A stretch of DNA of 64,000 nt from Adiantum capillus-veneris (Eukaryota > Streptophyta > Polypodiopsida > Polypodiales > Pteridaceae), in the NCBI GenBank assembly GCA_014529385.2, contig CM043963.1, forward strand, positions 67,631,912 through 67,695,911, in the 5' to 3' direction. The stretch's first letter is position 1, and the number at the start of each line of letters is the position of its first letter. The notes under the pieces are model-generated. The model had not been told where the DNA came from. It saw nothing but the letters and a program-made list of their open reading frames with translations, and did not search any database. The translations under genes and the position numbers were made by a program. Shown here one piece after another: positions 9,536-21,553 of this stretch.

Positions 9536-10095
9536 TTAAAAAAAAAATTTGAAAAAAAAACGAGTCTAAAAAAAATTGGAAAATAAAAACGCGAGTGAGC
9601 GGGCGGCTAAATTTTTCAAAAATAAAAAACGTGACTCTTAAAACGGACTGGTTGGTTTGTATAAAAGATAGATCGGGAATGCCCAAGCCTAAGCCCAAGC
9701 CCAGGCCCAGGCCTCAGTCCTCACTCTTATGATATATACCAGACTCACTCTTATATATATACCCTACTCCCTCAAGAGAGAATGAGAGCATGTGGGACAA
9801 GTCCTCCACTCTCCTCCTTTCTCTTCCCACTTGCACCCTTAGACTTTCTAGTTTGGGTCTAGTTCCCTACTGGAAATTGATAGTTTTAGGGATTCCGAGG
9901 GCATAGAGTGACCAAACGGAGGGCTGTAAAGCACGGCACGACCCTCTGACCGATACGCTCGTTTCGAGCTATCACACGGCCCATTCCACGACACGCTCTA
10001 AAAAATCTAGCAAAAAAACAAACAAAAAACACGCTAAAAACTAGTCACAAGGCCTCCTAGAGCAGCTTTTTGACACCTTAGGGTATCAAAAGCAC

Positions 10096-13000
10096 ATGCA
10101 CTTACGCTCTGGACGAGTGTTAGAGCACGATCACATTGGTAGTGCCTCTGTTCATACGGACACCCATTACCCATCCACGATAAGCTCTAGACCCTCAGCG
10201 GGGACACAAGGTAGCACCACCCAAGACCCTAAAATAGCCGCTAGTGATTCCTCCTCCGACTCAGAAATCATGGAAGCATACCCTACCCAAAACACTGAGA
10301 GAGAAGGCCATGCACCTCCCGAAGCTCCACAGCCTAGTACTAGTATGTTTAGCCGTTTCATGGAAACATTAGGTAGAGCTACTCGCTCGGAACCTGATGC
10401 AAATGAAGCACACGAAGGGGGTGGGGAAGTGGACTCTCCTTTCACATCGCACGTGGACCCCACACCCCCAAAGAGTGTCCATGTGGATATCCTGCCAACT
10501 TCTTACCAAGAAGGCCCTGTTGAGCTGCCTCCTTCAGAAGTTCCCTCTAGAGTACCGTTGGTGACAAGTAAAACCACGGGGAGAAACATTGCTTCTACCT
10601 CACAAGAAACCGTTAACACGTCGACTCTAGAAGGATTGTTCATTAATGATCATTGGACATACGACCTCCACACTGAGGTGTTGACGGATCTACACTCTGG
10701 CCACGCCTACCATGTAGGATGGATAGAGATTGTACAATCCACCTCTAGTGCCACGAGCATCGAAGATCAACAGAAAATGATCTGTAATGTTATCCATGGC
10801 ATTATTCAATCAGAAAGGCAAAACCGAGGGGTAAATATACTCTCAACTGGCCCCATGAGATTTCTAGATACGAGCAAGGCTCAACAGCCTACTCTATCAC
10901 AAATGGAGACTCCTCTAATGAGCCCCATGGACCCATCTTACGTCATTTCACCTGGGGTCTCTATGCAATCTGAGCCTCCGAGCGAAAACTTTAGCTTCCC
11001 TAACTTGGCTCAACCCTCTATCAAGGAAAACACAGTGCTCACTCCAGGGATAAGCCTGACAGAGAATGTACCGATGACATCTACGGTTAGCGCAGTGCCA
11101 CTACCTAGTGTCGTAGTACCTAATATGGGGCCTCGACCATATGTGCCTCTAGCCCTTTATGCACACATGGCCCCCACACCTCCAATTGTACCACTTGCTT
11201 ATGCTCCTCGAGTGCCGCTCCCTAGCCCTTATCCGGGTAGACCTATGCCCGGTTATGTTCCATATCCTGCATCATCCACACATATGCCAAGACCGGCACC
11301 CGTCCCTCTCCCACATATGATTCCAAGAGTACCTCCACCGGCCCTGCCTCCTCACATAGGTGACTTGGCAGCGTTTGCTCAAACCATAGGTCGATCTATC
11401 GTGGAAAATATGCGTCACGCATCTGATAGAGAGCCTAGAAGTAAGGCAGTACAAATTGCCAAACTCAGGCAAAAATTCAATGGGGATGAAGATGCTAGGA
11501 AACACATTGAAGTGTTTGAACAAGTATGTGATTTCTTAGGGGAACGCAACGAACTACATAAGTGCAATGCCTTAAGCTTGACCTTAAGTGGGAAGGCTGG
11601 AGATTGGTATAGGACCCTAAGGGTGGACGAGAAAACAATCTACCCTACCCTTCGAAGGTTGTTTCTAAAGGAGTACATACGAGAAGGTGTGCTTTGGGGT
11701 GTAGCATCTTAGCTACAGAAGGCCGAACGTAAGGAAGGAGAGTCAGTAAGGGACTTCATTAGTCGTCTAAAGCACTTAAACTCTCGTTGCCCTGTAAATG
11801 AGCGCTTCAACAATAACCAACTGCTTGATCGATTCATTCGAGGGTTGAGGAATGAAGGAATCTATAATGGACTAGTGATTAGAGGTATCACAACCTGGGA
11901 AGATGTCACTTCCAATGCAATCCAATTAGAGGACAACATGATGATAGCAGGCATGAGGGTGTCTACTGACACGAGATCCACTAGCTCACAAGCCATTGAG
12001 TATGAACCCATGACTGCAAAGCCCATTGCCAATGAGCCAAAGGTATTTGAGACATTCTTGACAGACCTCACCAAGGCAATCCAAGAGTTTCTTAAGGATA
12101 ATCGACCCCCTCAAAATAGTCACATGTATCCAAGAAGGGAGCAACAATGGTGTTCCATTTGCTTAGGTCCACATAGCACTAGTGAGTGCCCTACGTTTAG
12201 AGTAAAATTTAATGGAACTTGCAACGCATGTGGTAGGTATGGTCACCAAGCTAAGTATTGTTTAATGATCAAACGTATGATGGCAAATAGACCACCTGTA
12301 GCCTGGACGGATGCACCTCGAGCTCCTGTATTGATGCCTACTCCACCTGTTGAGCAACTACCGCAACACATGGTCCCTAGATCTCAAAATGTTGTACAAG
12401 CTACACCACTACCACCTCCTGTGCTAGGACCGCAGCCCCCGCATCCAAGAGTCTCCCCTATGAACCAAGTGGGTTGCGAGCCATCAAATGCTTATCCAGA
12501 TGGCTGTGAGGAGGAAATAGACACTAGTATTGCCTACGGACTTGATACATTGGAAGAGTGTCCTATATACTACATGGAAGATTGCTGGGGGCAAGTCAAG
12601 CCGGTTTATCAAGCTGCTGCTCTCACATCCAGAGGTCAAAATATCAACACCCAAGCTAGGAGGCCACCTCTTCAATGCTACGAGTGTGGTGGACCACATC
12701 GGGCAGCGGAGTGCCCTATTAGGCTGCAAAAGAATGCTGCACAGATGCAAATGAATCAAGGGAGCACGTCTGCAATGCCAATACTCACATGTAATCGTTG
12801 TTGCATAGATCACTTGATTGCCCAATGTCCCTATAACCCAAATGCGCCTAAAATCACACCCCTAAATTTGGTCGAAATTGCTAGTGTGACATCGCCAATA
12901 CCACCCGTCGCACCCGCTTATGCGATTACACGGTCCATGCTTCAAGGGCCAGACCATATCCTCGAAGAGAGAGATACCGCGTCAGTTATCCAAGCAAAGA

Positions 13001-15276
13001 AAAAGAAGACACGAAGGAAGAAGTCGCAGAATACGGAAAATTCAAAGCCAAGTTCCAAAACAAACATAGGAACAGGAGATGACCCCGTGTATATGAATGA
13101 CCTCGAGGATGATTCAGATTCAGTCGAGACAATGGAGACTAGAACCAATACCACAAAGAGAAAGACCAATAAAGAAAACCGTAACATGGAACCAAATGAA
13201 AACCGAATAAGAGAAAATCATAAAGAGCCTCTGAAAACACCACAAGTGTTTCCAAATCCAATCCAAGACCCCCAAGATAAACCGCAGGGGCAAAAAGGGA
13301 AGAATCGTAAAAAGAAGATTGGGACGTACCCAAACCCAGTAGACGAGATTGAGCAGGTGAAACATCTAAGAGGTTTAGTGGAGGAGACTCAAAGGAAACT
13401 AGAACCAGAACCCATGCATGTCAAAATTCATGACACAGTGTTTCCCACGCAAGTTCATCCACCCCACATGAACCATAGACCGTTAGCCATATCTAGTATC
13501 ATCCAAGAAGGGAGTGAGGACGGGACATCAGAAAGTGAGCATACACCCTTCTTGTTGGAAAGGATGTTTAACAAAGTAATACCTGATCCCATTGAGGAAT
13601 ATGAGATTCCATCCTCACCAGTTCCTAGTCAAGGACCTACACCCTGCAAAACGCCAATGAATGTTGCCAAACTAGTGGACTTCATGTCTTCTGAGGTCCG
13701 AACCACGATCATAGCAAAGCTGTATGGAGATCCTGAGTTATTCCTTGCACTTCGAGCATTCCTTAACGGAGAGCTACGAACGGGATTACCGCAGTTTGCG
13801 CAACCAAATAGGCCTGACTCGATTATGATTGATGAGGAAAATCATGTGCAATCACTTGACTTAGATGGACACGAGTCTGTGATTGAGGTACCCATTAACG
13901 AATTAGGGCAGTATTTTGAAGGCGACGAGTCTAATGCGACCCTACCCATCACTACCAAGGGATTAACTATAAAGGGAATTCTTGATGGTGGTGCGGGAAT
14001 TAGCATCGTTACAAAAGATTGTTGGGAATCCATGGGAAAACCCCGCCTCAGTGTTACTAACATTGTGGTAAAGATGGCAAATGGTACCATAGCCAAACCT
14101 ATGGGGATGCTCAAGGATCTTAAGATCAAAGTTCTAGGACACAAGGTATGACATACGTTCATTGTAATGGATTTCTCTAAACACCTTATGTCATATGAAA
14201 TGATTTTAGGACGACCATTCATGAGGGAAGCACAAATGGTTCATGATTGGTCTAAAAATCATGTCTATTTGCAATTCCAAGACTCTGTCCTTAGAGTGGA
14301 TTTGGTGACTGGTAAGGTACACCCCTTAGGGAGTAAAACCATTATTGATCATCGCTCTGACACCACAGTTCACTCGGCCCCACTACAATATTGTTACACT
14401 TGTAAGAAGGATACAGACATTGGCCAAGATTCTCCTTATATGGATATCCTACCTGGGATGACTGAGTCGGACAATGTGGATTGGGTCCACCTAGCATCTA
14501 CCATAGACACTTGGGGAAATAGAGGAACCACTTGGGTAACACCTGAGGGGGATGAAATGCCTATACCCTTAAATATGCTACAAGCAATGCATATCGCTTC
14601 TGACAAGACTCATCCTAATGTAACGAAGAAAACATACAAGTGGGTCCCTAAAGCTTCTTTAGTGACCATAGCTAGTGCTAAAAAATAGAAGCCTTGTAAG
14701 AAACATACCACTCGCTCCAAGAAAAGTAAGAAAATGTTGCGATGGATCCCTAAACGACTATTGGAAGCCCAAGGCTACTATCAAGGAAATGATCAAATCT
14801 GGGTGCCAAAACGTAGATTGTGCTCTTACCTATCACCTGACCCAAGTGAGCCCAATCCCGTAGCTCCAAAACGAATCAATGATCGTGGAAAGAAAAAAAT
14901 CACAGAATGCTACACACCCGCTCCCGAGCTAGTTTGGGTACCAAAGAAAGAACGATTTGTTCTACCTAGCTCAGGAAGGGGGGAGTCCCATGAAGCTTCT
15001 AGCTCCTCACGTAATACATCCATAGAGGTAAAAGCTTCTACACAGCCTCCATCTAGAGTAGTGGACCTCCATGAAGCTACAAAAGAATCCACACCTCCCA
15101 GTGTTCAAGAATCACCTAATGAACCACTTCAAGTTCGATCCTGGGAGAGTACCTTACCACCCTTGCAACTTGACGAGGCACCTAGGGTAATAGAAAACTA
15201 CTGGCAAAAATCCTCACCTATTACCAACTGGAACAATTGGTTTCAAAGGGTGACAAGCTCATTTCAAACGGTATGA
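10096..15276 (+). pseudogene. Gag-protease polyprotein with C-terminal W[IV]PK repeats, three in-frame stops
   Basis: One reading frame runs from ATG 10096 to 15276 and is broken only by TAG 11710, TGA 14149 and TAG 14686. The N-terminus MHLRSGR is usual for plant Ty3/gypsy Gag. A Pro-rich stretch follows, then the retrotransposon Gag core (about 11450-11950: FNGDEDARKHIEVFEQV, LTLSGKAGDWY, then FIRGL after the first stop). Four CCHC-type knuckles lie at about 12151, 12220, 12676 and 12790; the second is canonical CX2CX4HX4C and the others have X3 spacing. A basic/acidic linker leads to the protease: GILDGGAGISIVT near 13980 and MILGRPF near 14200. The protease has DGG where DSG/DTG is usual. 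The C-terminal part has WVPK or WIPK four times (about 14640, 14740, 14800, 14935). The product would form the particle core. Confidence 0.85.
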
Positions 15277-16829
15277 TCTACCCAAGGAAGGGGGGAGTGT
15301 TGCTGACAGTCATCATTCATTTGTTCCCCTCTCAACCTTTTTCCTTGACCTCTCAATTCCAATCTTAGGGAATGTACATATAAAGCTTTATACTCACAAA
15401 AAAAAAAAAAAAAAAAAAAATAAAAAAAGAGCAAGAGCAATTAGCAAACGAGTATGCACAATAAAAGTCAAAACATTGACTCAGACCTACACATGTCACA
15501 TCTGGTACAGTGAAACAGAAACCTATGCCATAAAACACCTTTGATCCTCATCACTTGAATGATGGAGGGTAGGTAAGATTAGTACGATAGGAGTGTTTCT
15601 ATTTTAGAGTTGAGTGATTAGCAAAGTTCTCTTTTCCCATTGATGTGCCTCCTAGAGGTATTGTTTGTGTTTCATAGTGTGTACAGGAACGTGTTGCTGT
15701 GGTTAGGATTTGGAACTTCATGGAACCTTTCTCTCGTTCACACTTCAGATCAAGCGCGACCATCAACACAAACAGGTGTTTCTTGTCCATTAGCATTGCC
15801 CTTATCTTTTTGCATCCATGTTTGTCTGTTTGATTGTGATTGGTAGCATAATATTCAGCGCATTGGCTTAGTATCAAACATTGAATTCAATGTAATGTTT
15901 TGTCATAATCACTTGTCTAGGTTTAAAAATCAAGCAGTCCGACTAAGCTAGTTTGACCAAGCTAGGTATTAGAAATCTTCTCTTAATACCATGGGGAATG
16001 CCTTCCTAATAAGAAATGGTTACTTAGGTTCTTAATCCGATTTAGGCAGCATTGTATGAAATGTACTAGGTCTTTCTAGTGGGCTTAACCCTATTGACCT
16101 TTAGCTTAAGTATTATAAAGGGAGTTTACTAAGTGCCACAATGTAAAATTTTAAGCTGGAAGAGAAATCTCAGCTTCATTTGGTACTTCACTCACATGTA
16201 TTGCCTATGGTACTAGAGCCCTAGAGGTTCCCAGTGTGGGCGCTTTTTCTTGAAAAGCAATAAACCCAAGGCATACAAAATAAGCACACACATCATAATT
16301 GAATCAATGTGAAAAGACTTTGGGGGGTCAAAGAAAAAGTAATCAGTCAGGCGATGATTTCATGAGAAATTCCTTTTATGGTAGCTTAACTACAAGGTTT
16401 TCTAGATATAGCCTCTAGTCAGCCCTCGAACATGAATACTTGGCTCTCGCGATTAAACAACTTAATTGACCACTGAAAATTAAGAAGCTTACCCATGGTA
16501 TTAATATTCGATCTCTAGTGCTTTTCGATCGTCAAATTAGCGACCCCGGACTTGTTTAATTTTTTACCTTTACATCTGTTTATGCATTTGATTACATTGC
16601 AATTTAATGTTCATTGCTACCAAATTGTTTGAAATTCTTTGACCAATCAATTTGTCTACCTAAAACTGCATATGCTTTTTAAGAGAATGCCATTACTGTG
16701 CCAATGTTGTTTGATTTTGCAGTGACTGAAGAAGGCTAAGGACATTCATCTCAAATGCTCTTCCACCTCGACGAACCAGCTTCAACTCAATAGCTTCCGA
16801 GGACGGAATCTACATCAGGAAGGGGGGCA
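15277..16829 (+). other. Long 3' non-coding region of the Gag-only element
   Basis: About 1.55 kb without a credible frame. It opens with a purine tract AAGGAAGGGGGGA (15284-15296) followed by GTGTTGCTGACAG, which looks like an old polypurine-tract/LTR junction. A poly-A run of roughly 30 bases follows (about 15400-15430). The functional polypurine tract AGGAAGGGGGG is at 16817-16827, two bases before the 3' LTR. Confidence 0.7.
16817..16829 (+). other. Polypurine tract of the Gag-only element
   Basis: AGGAAGGGGGGCA directly abuts the TGTTAACC start of the 3' LTR, the position where plus-strand DNA synthesis is primed. Confidence 0.85.
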
Positions 16830-17124
16830 TGTTAACCCTCATGGCACACGGACACCCTATCGCCTACGACGGACGTGTATTATGTATTATTTAGAGTCAC
16901 GTACCGGGCTTGTTGGACCAATAGGAAAAAGGTAGAGTGATCGCCGATGAGAGGCACACTTTAACTTGGACATTCAAGGGGTTAGTTGGCTAAGCATGGG
17001 CGCCCAAGTGTGAATGGGGTGAGCTCCTATAAAAGCCAACTAAACCTAATTTTTACTCATTCTCTCATTTGTGCAATTGAAGAGTGCTCTTGCTCCATCT
17101 CCATCTTCTTCTTCTTCACCTCCT

Positions 17125-17166
<42 letters not shown>

Positions 17167-17410
17167 TGTGTGTGCGATCGAGCATTACGAAGGCACGACG
17201 GCGGCGAAGCGGTTGAGCGCGGCACGGCTGCAGCTTCTTCTTCATCGCGGCGAGGAATCCACCACAAAGGCGAGCGTAGAGCGGTGAGTGACACACCCTT
17301 GTTTTCTTGAGCTTGCTGGTTTAGGCTTGTTGTGTGCTTGGAGCCGTTTGTGGCTCGCACACGGTGTATTGGCAAGTCCCTTGCTTCGACAGTGCGGCAA
17401 GGAGCGCACA
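16830..17410 (+). repeat. 3' LTR of the Gag-only element
   Basis: Direct repeat of 8608-9184 with the same TATA box (near 17031) and a longer GT run (about 17125-17148). It ends GGAGCGCACA and is followed at once by the target duplication ATCTC. Confidence 0.92.
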
Positions 17411-19051
17411 ATCTCCGAGCTCCTGTCAATAAGTCTGCACTTGCGTGTCCAGCTGGGCACTTTCATAGCTCCGCCTGCTCACCATGGCTGTGAACGTAGG
17501 AGGCAGTGATGCAAAAAGCTGGGCACTTGCATAGCTCCGCCTGCTCGCTGGCTATGAACATCATCTGGCCATAGCCCGCTTGACAAACTCATGCACCTGT
17601 TGGACACAAACAACACAACTCGGCTTAGCTTTGAAGAGTGTTGCACCATCTTCTGCCTCTACATGCCCTTGAGAAAATGTGATTCTTGCAAGCTATGGGC
17701 TTCCTTGATGCAGCAACAACTTTATCAATGATGTCCCATCATACATGGTCAGTGCTAAGCTGGCTAGCCTTTCCCTGCCACCTAGCTTGTGACATGCGGG
17801 GACCAACAATCTGTGCAACAACTTCAAAAGGCACAATTCCACCAGTCACCTCACCAATGGGCTCAATTGTGCTTCAAAATCCCCAGTTTATTTTGGGTTT
17901 GCCCAAAAAACAGGCAACCAAGCAAATAGCATGTTCTTGCTCAAGCTCTAGGTATTGTCCTTTCTGTGGAGAGCCTGGGGGAATGGTCTTGTGATCATGT
18001 ACAACAAGGAGGTGATCAAGGGATTCATTTCCTCATCCATCTACTAGTATAGCATCCCATCCAATGCCAATGCATGCCATTGATATAGCACCTAATATAT
18101 GACCTATATCATGATGACAATACCTAAACACTCGTTCCCCATTCTTCCAATATTCACGCCAGTGTATCGATGTTAGCCCAATAAATATAATTTCATTCCG
18201 TAAATCTCTTCATCTCCACCCACAAGTCATATGGTATTTTACCTATAATCTCAAACGCATGTTCTTTGGGACAATAATGAGCCACGAACGGCTTATCATG
18301 GAGATCTAACATTGTGCCATTGATAAACTAGACTTTTGTTTGGTGCAAATTGCCGCTGCTAGGATTTATGCGGAGAGACCACAGAGAGTCCCCCGCTTTC
18401 TTCCTCGCAGAGAGATCACAACTGTCAACTACTGCTTTTGATAGAATTTGCACATCAATGAAGCCTGTGAAAGCCTTGGAGAAGGCCATTTGAATAGGGG
18501 GGACTCATGTAATGGCGAACGGGAACGTGAGAAAGTCCTTGGTATTGACGAAATGGGTTCGGTTGGCTAGTCCAGTCCAGAACATGAGGTCCATCTTCAA
18601 ATTTCAATGTCGGGGAGGAGGGGCTGGGGCACGCACTGAGGTAGGCTCCTGAAGCTCTAATTGTGCAGAGATAGAGGAGGAGAAGGTGAGTGCTAGTGGC
18701 AAGCGAGGCCTGCTGAGCGTGCTGAGGATAGTTGGCACCTTCAGGAAATGGGCTTTGTTGAGTTTGCCGCCATAGCTCAAGTGCAGCATTCTCCCGTAGG
18801 AGCTGTAATCCCCTAAACCTTGAGCTGAACTTCTCCTTGTTGTAGTCATGTGGCATCTCCTAAATTTACTCTCAAATTTTTAGTATGCTTTAGTATGTTT
18901 TTAATATTAGAGGTTATTTTGCAGGCCACGTGATTTCATCACTTTTTTTCCTCTTGTTAAAAGGGAATCACAATAGATGCTAAGTTGGGGATAAAGAAAG
19001 ATAAGAGAAAAGTTAATTTGAAAGGAAACGGGAAGTGGTCACTTTCAAATC

Positions 19052-19055
<4 letters not shown>

Positions 19056-19115
<60 letters not shown>

Positions 19116-19118
19116 ACA
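19056..19118. repeat. (CT)n(CA)n microsatellite
   Basis: About 18 CT units followed directly by about 14 CA units. Confidence 0.97.
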
Positions 19119-19367
19119 TCAAGCCACGAATTCAGGTGGTTGCGAGTTTTGCTTGTATGCTCCACTGTTTCTCTTGTCAAGTGGTTGGGAGCTCGTACCG
19201 TATGTTGGTGAGCTCACTTGCATCCGCACATGATTACATGTCGGTGTATGTTGCTCGCAATGGAAAAGGGGACGAGTATGACCAGGAAAAGTAGCCTGAT
19301 GGAGCTGCGCAAGAGGTGTTGTGAGCTAAGTGTGGCAAAATTTGCAAGGTAGAGCGAGGGGCTACAC

Positions 19368-19513
<146 letters not shown>

Positions 19514-21039
19514 AACCGGATAGTTTGTAGAGCCAAAGGACTTATGACGCAAGCCTAGGAATGATTGAGTGAAGGCAAACATGTAAGGAGAGGCCTGGAT
19601 GCATAATGAGGCAAGTGGGAGCACCCTATAGGTGATGAGGGCTTCTTTGCATTGCATGCAGGCAAAGCAAGCGAGGGTGCAATCGTGTTCTTTGTGTGAG
19701 CATGACGAGAGAGGTGGGAGCAGCCTGTAGGTGAAGGAAATGTATTGGGCGTGCAGCCTTGAGGAGGTGTTCTGCTGTGTGTGAGGGGCATGGGAATACC
19801 CTGCGAGACAAAGCATTGAGGCTTCATAAAGGGAGGACAATGTACTCCTAATTATCTATTGGCTATGGTGCAACCATGAATACCTCATTGGCCTTTCCAC
19901 CATAAGATTTACATGTGGTATCCCAGCTAATGTGCAATTAGCATTTCCTAATTGCACCGGTTAAGATCCTATGTTTATTCAGTGCTCTCTCTTTTATCAC
20001 TAAATCGATTCATAACTCTTTAGGAGTAGGGAAATTAAGCTCAATCATAATTATCTCTTTCCACTTGGAATTGGGTATGTCTATATGGCCACTTCCCTAA
20101 CCAAGTTATTTGAGATAATTGTGAATCGAGCTCCAAGTTTTTTTGTGCATTTTTATTTTATCAAATTTGTATGTGCGCTGATTCTTTCTCTTCTCGTCTC
20201 TCTACTTGTCTTTATATTGTGTTTAACATACTCCTAGAGTGGCACTTTTTGATGCTTTTGACACTTTCCATGGTATGTATGAACGTGGAGGACCAAAATG
20301 TAATAGGAAAATGTATGTTTATATAAGAGAATTTCCTCATAAAGAAAAATGTAATATTTTTTTACCTAATTCTATGTCATAATTAAAATTTTTGGGGCAT
20401 CAATAGCCTAATTACCAACGTCTCATTCATTTTTGACGGAAAAACAACAAGAAATATGAACTCTTTACTATATGGTTGATCTAAAGTCTATTTTTGGTAA
20501 AATACAACAATACTTTCGCTTTTTGAAAGCTTAATAGGACCACATAGTGAGTAGCTTTTCAATTCTTTTTTCGTAAGGAGGTGTCTTTATGCTTTATTGA
20601 GTGTTCTTTCAAAACTATAAAATATATATACATATATTTATTTATTTATTTAATTTTATAAAATTCACGAACATGAGTATATTATATTAGCAACCCAAAA
20701 GAATTACAAATATTAGTCATGCTTATGAAAAGCCGTGACGTCTTCCAGTAAACATTCGTAGATCGGCTAATAGGGGGGCCACCCCATGGCAATGGTAAAG
20801 GACTTGTTTGTCTCAACAACAGATCCTTACCCATGCATATCCAATAATGTTGCAGTCACCACCTTGCCCCCACACTTCACAATTTCTCCTTTTCCCAATG
20901 GCAATAATTGTTACCTTGCTTTCTTGAATAATCTCCATAAACCTTGCTATTTCAATGCAGTTCTTGAAAAGTCGACTGTTCCCAACCTTCCAAACATGTT
21001 TAAAGTAATAGAACCTGACAATTTGTGTACTGATGAGAA

Positions 21040-21553
21040 GTGGTTAGCTCATGATCGTCTTCCTTCCAGATAAAGATCGTTCTTGTAGAACCCAATCTTC
21101 CCTGTCTTTTGAATCCACTTACAAATCTTCCCTGCCAGACCACACATCCCCGGACAGTCCTTCATGAACATGTGGGGGAGGTTCTCACTTGCAGATCTGC
21201 GTTGTGGGCATCTATGAGACCCAATACCTCTAGCTCGAACCTTCACCCCAGTCGGCAAGGTCCCCCCATAGAACTTTTCAAATAAAGACCTTCATCCTAA
21301 GCGGCCATCTTTGGCACCAGATATTCTCAACAATTGTCACCCATCTTGCCTCTAGCCATTTCTTGCCCCATTGTTTGTTAAGGGAAAAGAACCAATTCCA
21401 CAAAGCCATGAGAGTGTTGTACACCTCTCTAGTGTGTGGTTTATGGAAATGTCTATCAATAGGCCACCCCAAGATTTCCAATCAAACTTAGATTCGCACG
21501 ATGGTAGGCAGTAGCAATTTAGTCATTATAAAACTCTATTTACCAGCAATCTC
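21040..21553 (-). pseudogene. LINE ORF2 C-terminus (zf-RVT region)
   Basis: Minus-strand frames 21481-21278 and 21258-21049 give the tail of a plant LINE ORF2: a Trp-rich stretch (LMALWNWFFSLNKQWGKKW), WPLRMKVFI, then LPTGVKVRARGIGSHRC and ENLPHMFMKDCPGM. This matches the zf-RVT pattern of cysteines and a histidine that follows LINE reverse transcriptases. It stops at 21553, exactly where the chromovirus LTR starts. The preceding part of a LINE is found on the other side of that element at 37930-38835, so the two are probably halves of one LINE. Confidence 0.65.

Larger units (their letters stand above)
8608..17410 (+). mobile_element. LTR retrotransposon with Gag and protease only (TR-GAG-like, non-autonomous)
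   Basis: This is a complete 8.8-kb element. The direct LTRs (8608-9184 and 16830-17410) begin TGTTAACC and end GCGCACA, are about 98% identical by eye, and are flanked by an exact 5-bp duplication ATCTC (8603-8607, 17411-17415). A primer-binding site and a purine tract are in place. The only long frame (10096-15276) encodes Gag, zinc knuckles and a retroviral-type protease. I find no reverse transcriptase, RNase H or integrase on either strand, so it must have moved with enzymes supplied by another Ty3/gypsy element. Few LTR differences and an intact target duplication suggest a fairly recent insertion. Confidence 0.9.

Noticed and set aside
9246-9586. Three overlapping Phe/Ser/Cys-rich plus frames
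   Set aside because: All three frames are open because of the TTTCTGCATTTTCAA repeat; no protein-like pattern.
20786-21073. 95-codon plus-strand frame starting MAMVKDLF
   Set aside because: It overlaps the end of the minus-strand LINE tail and shows no recognisable domain; probably an antisense shadow.
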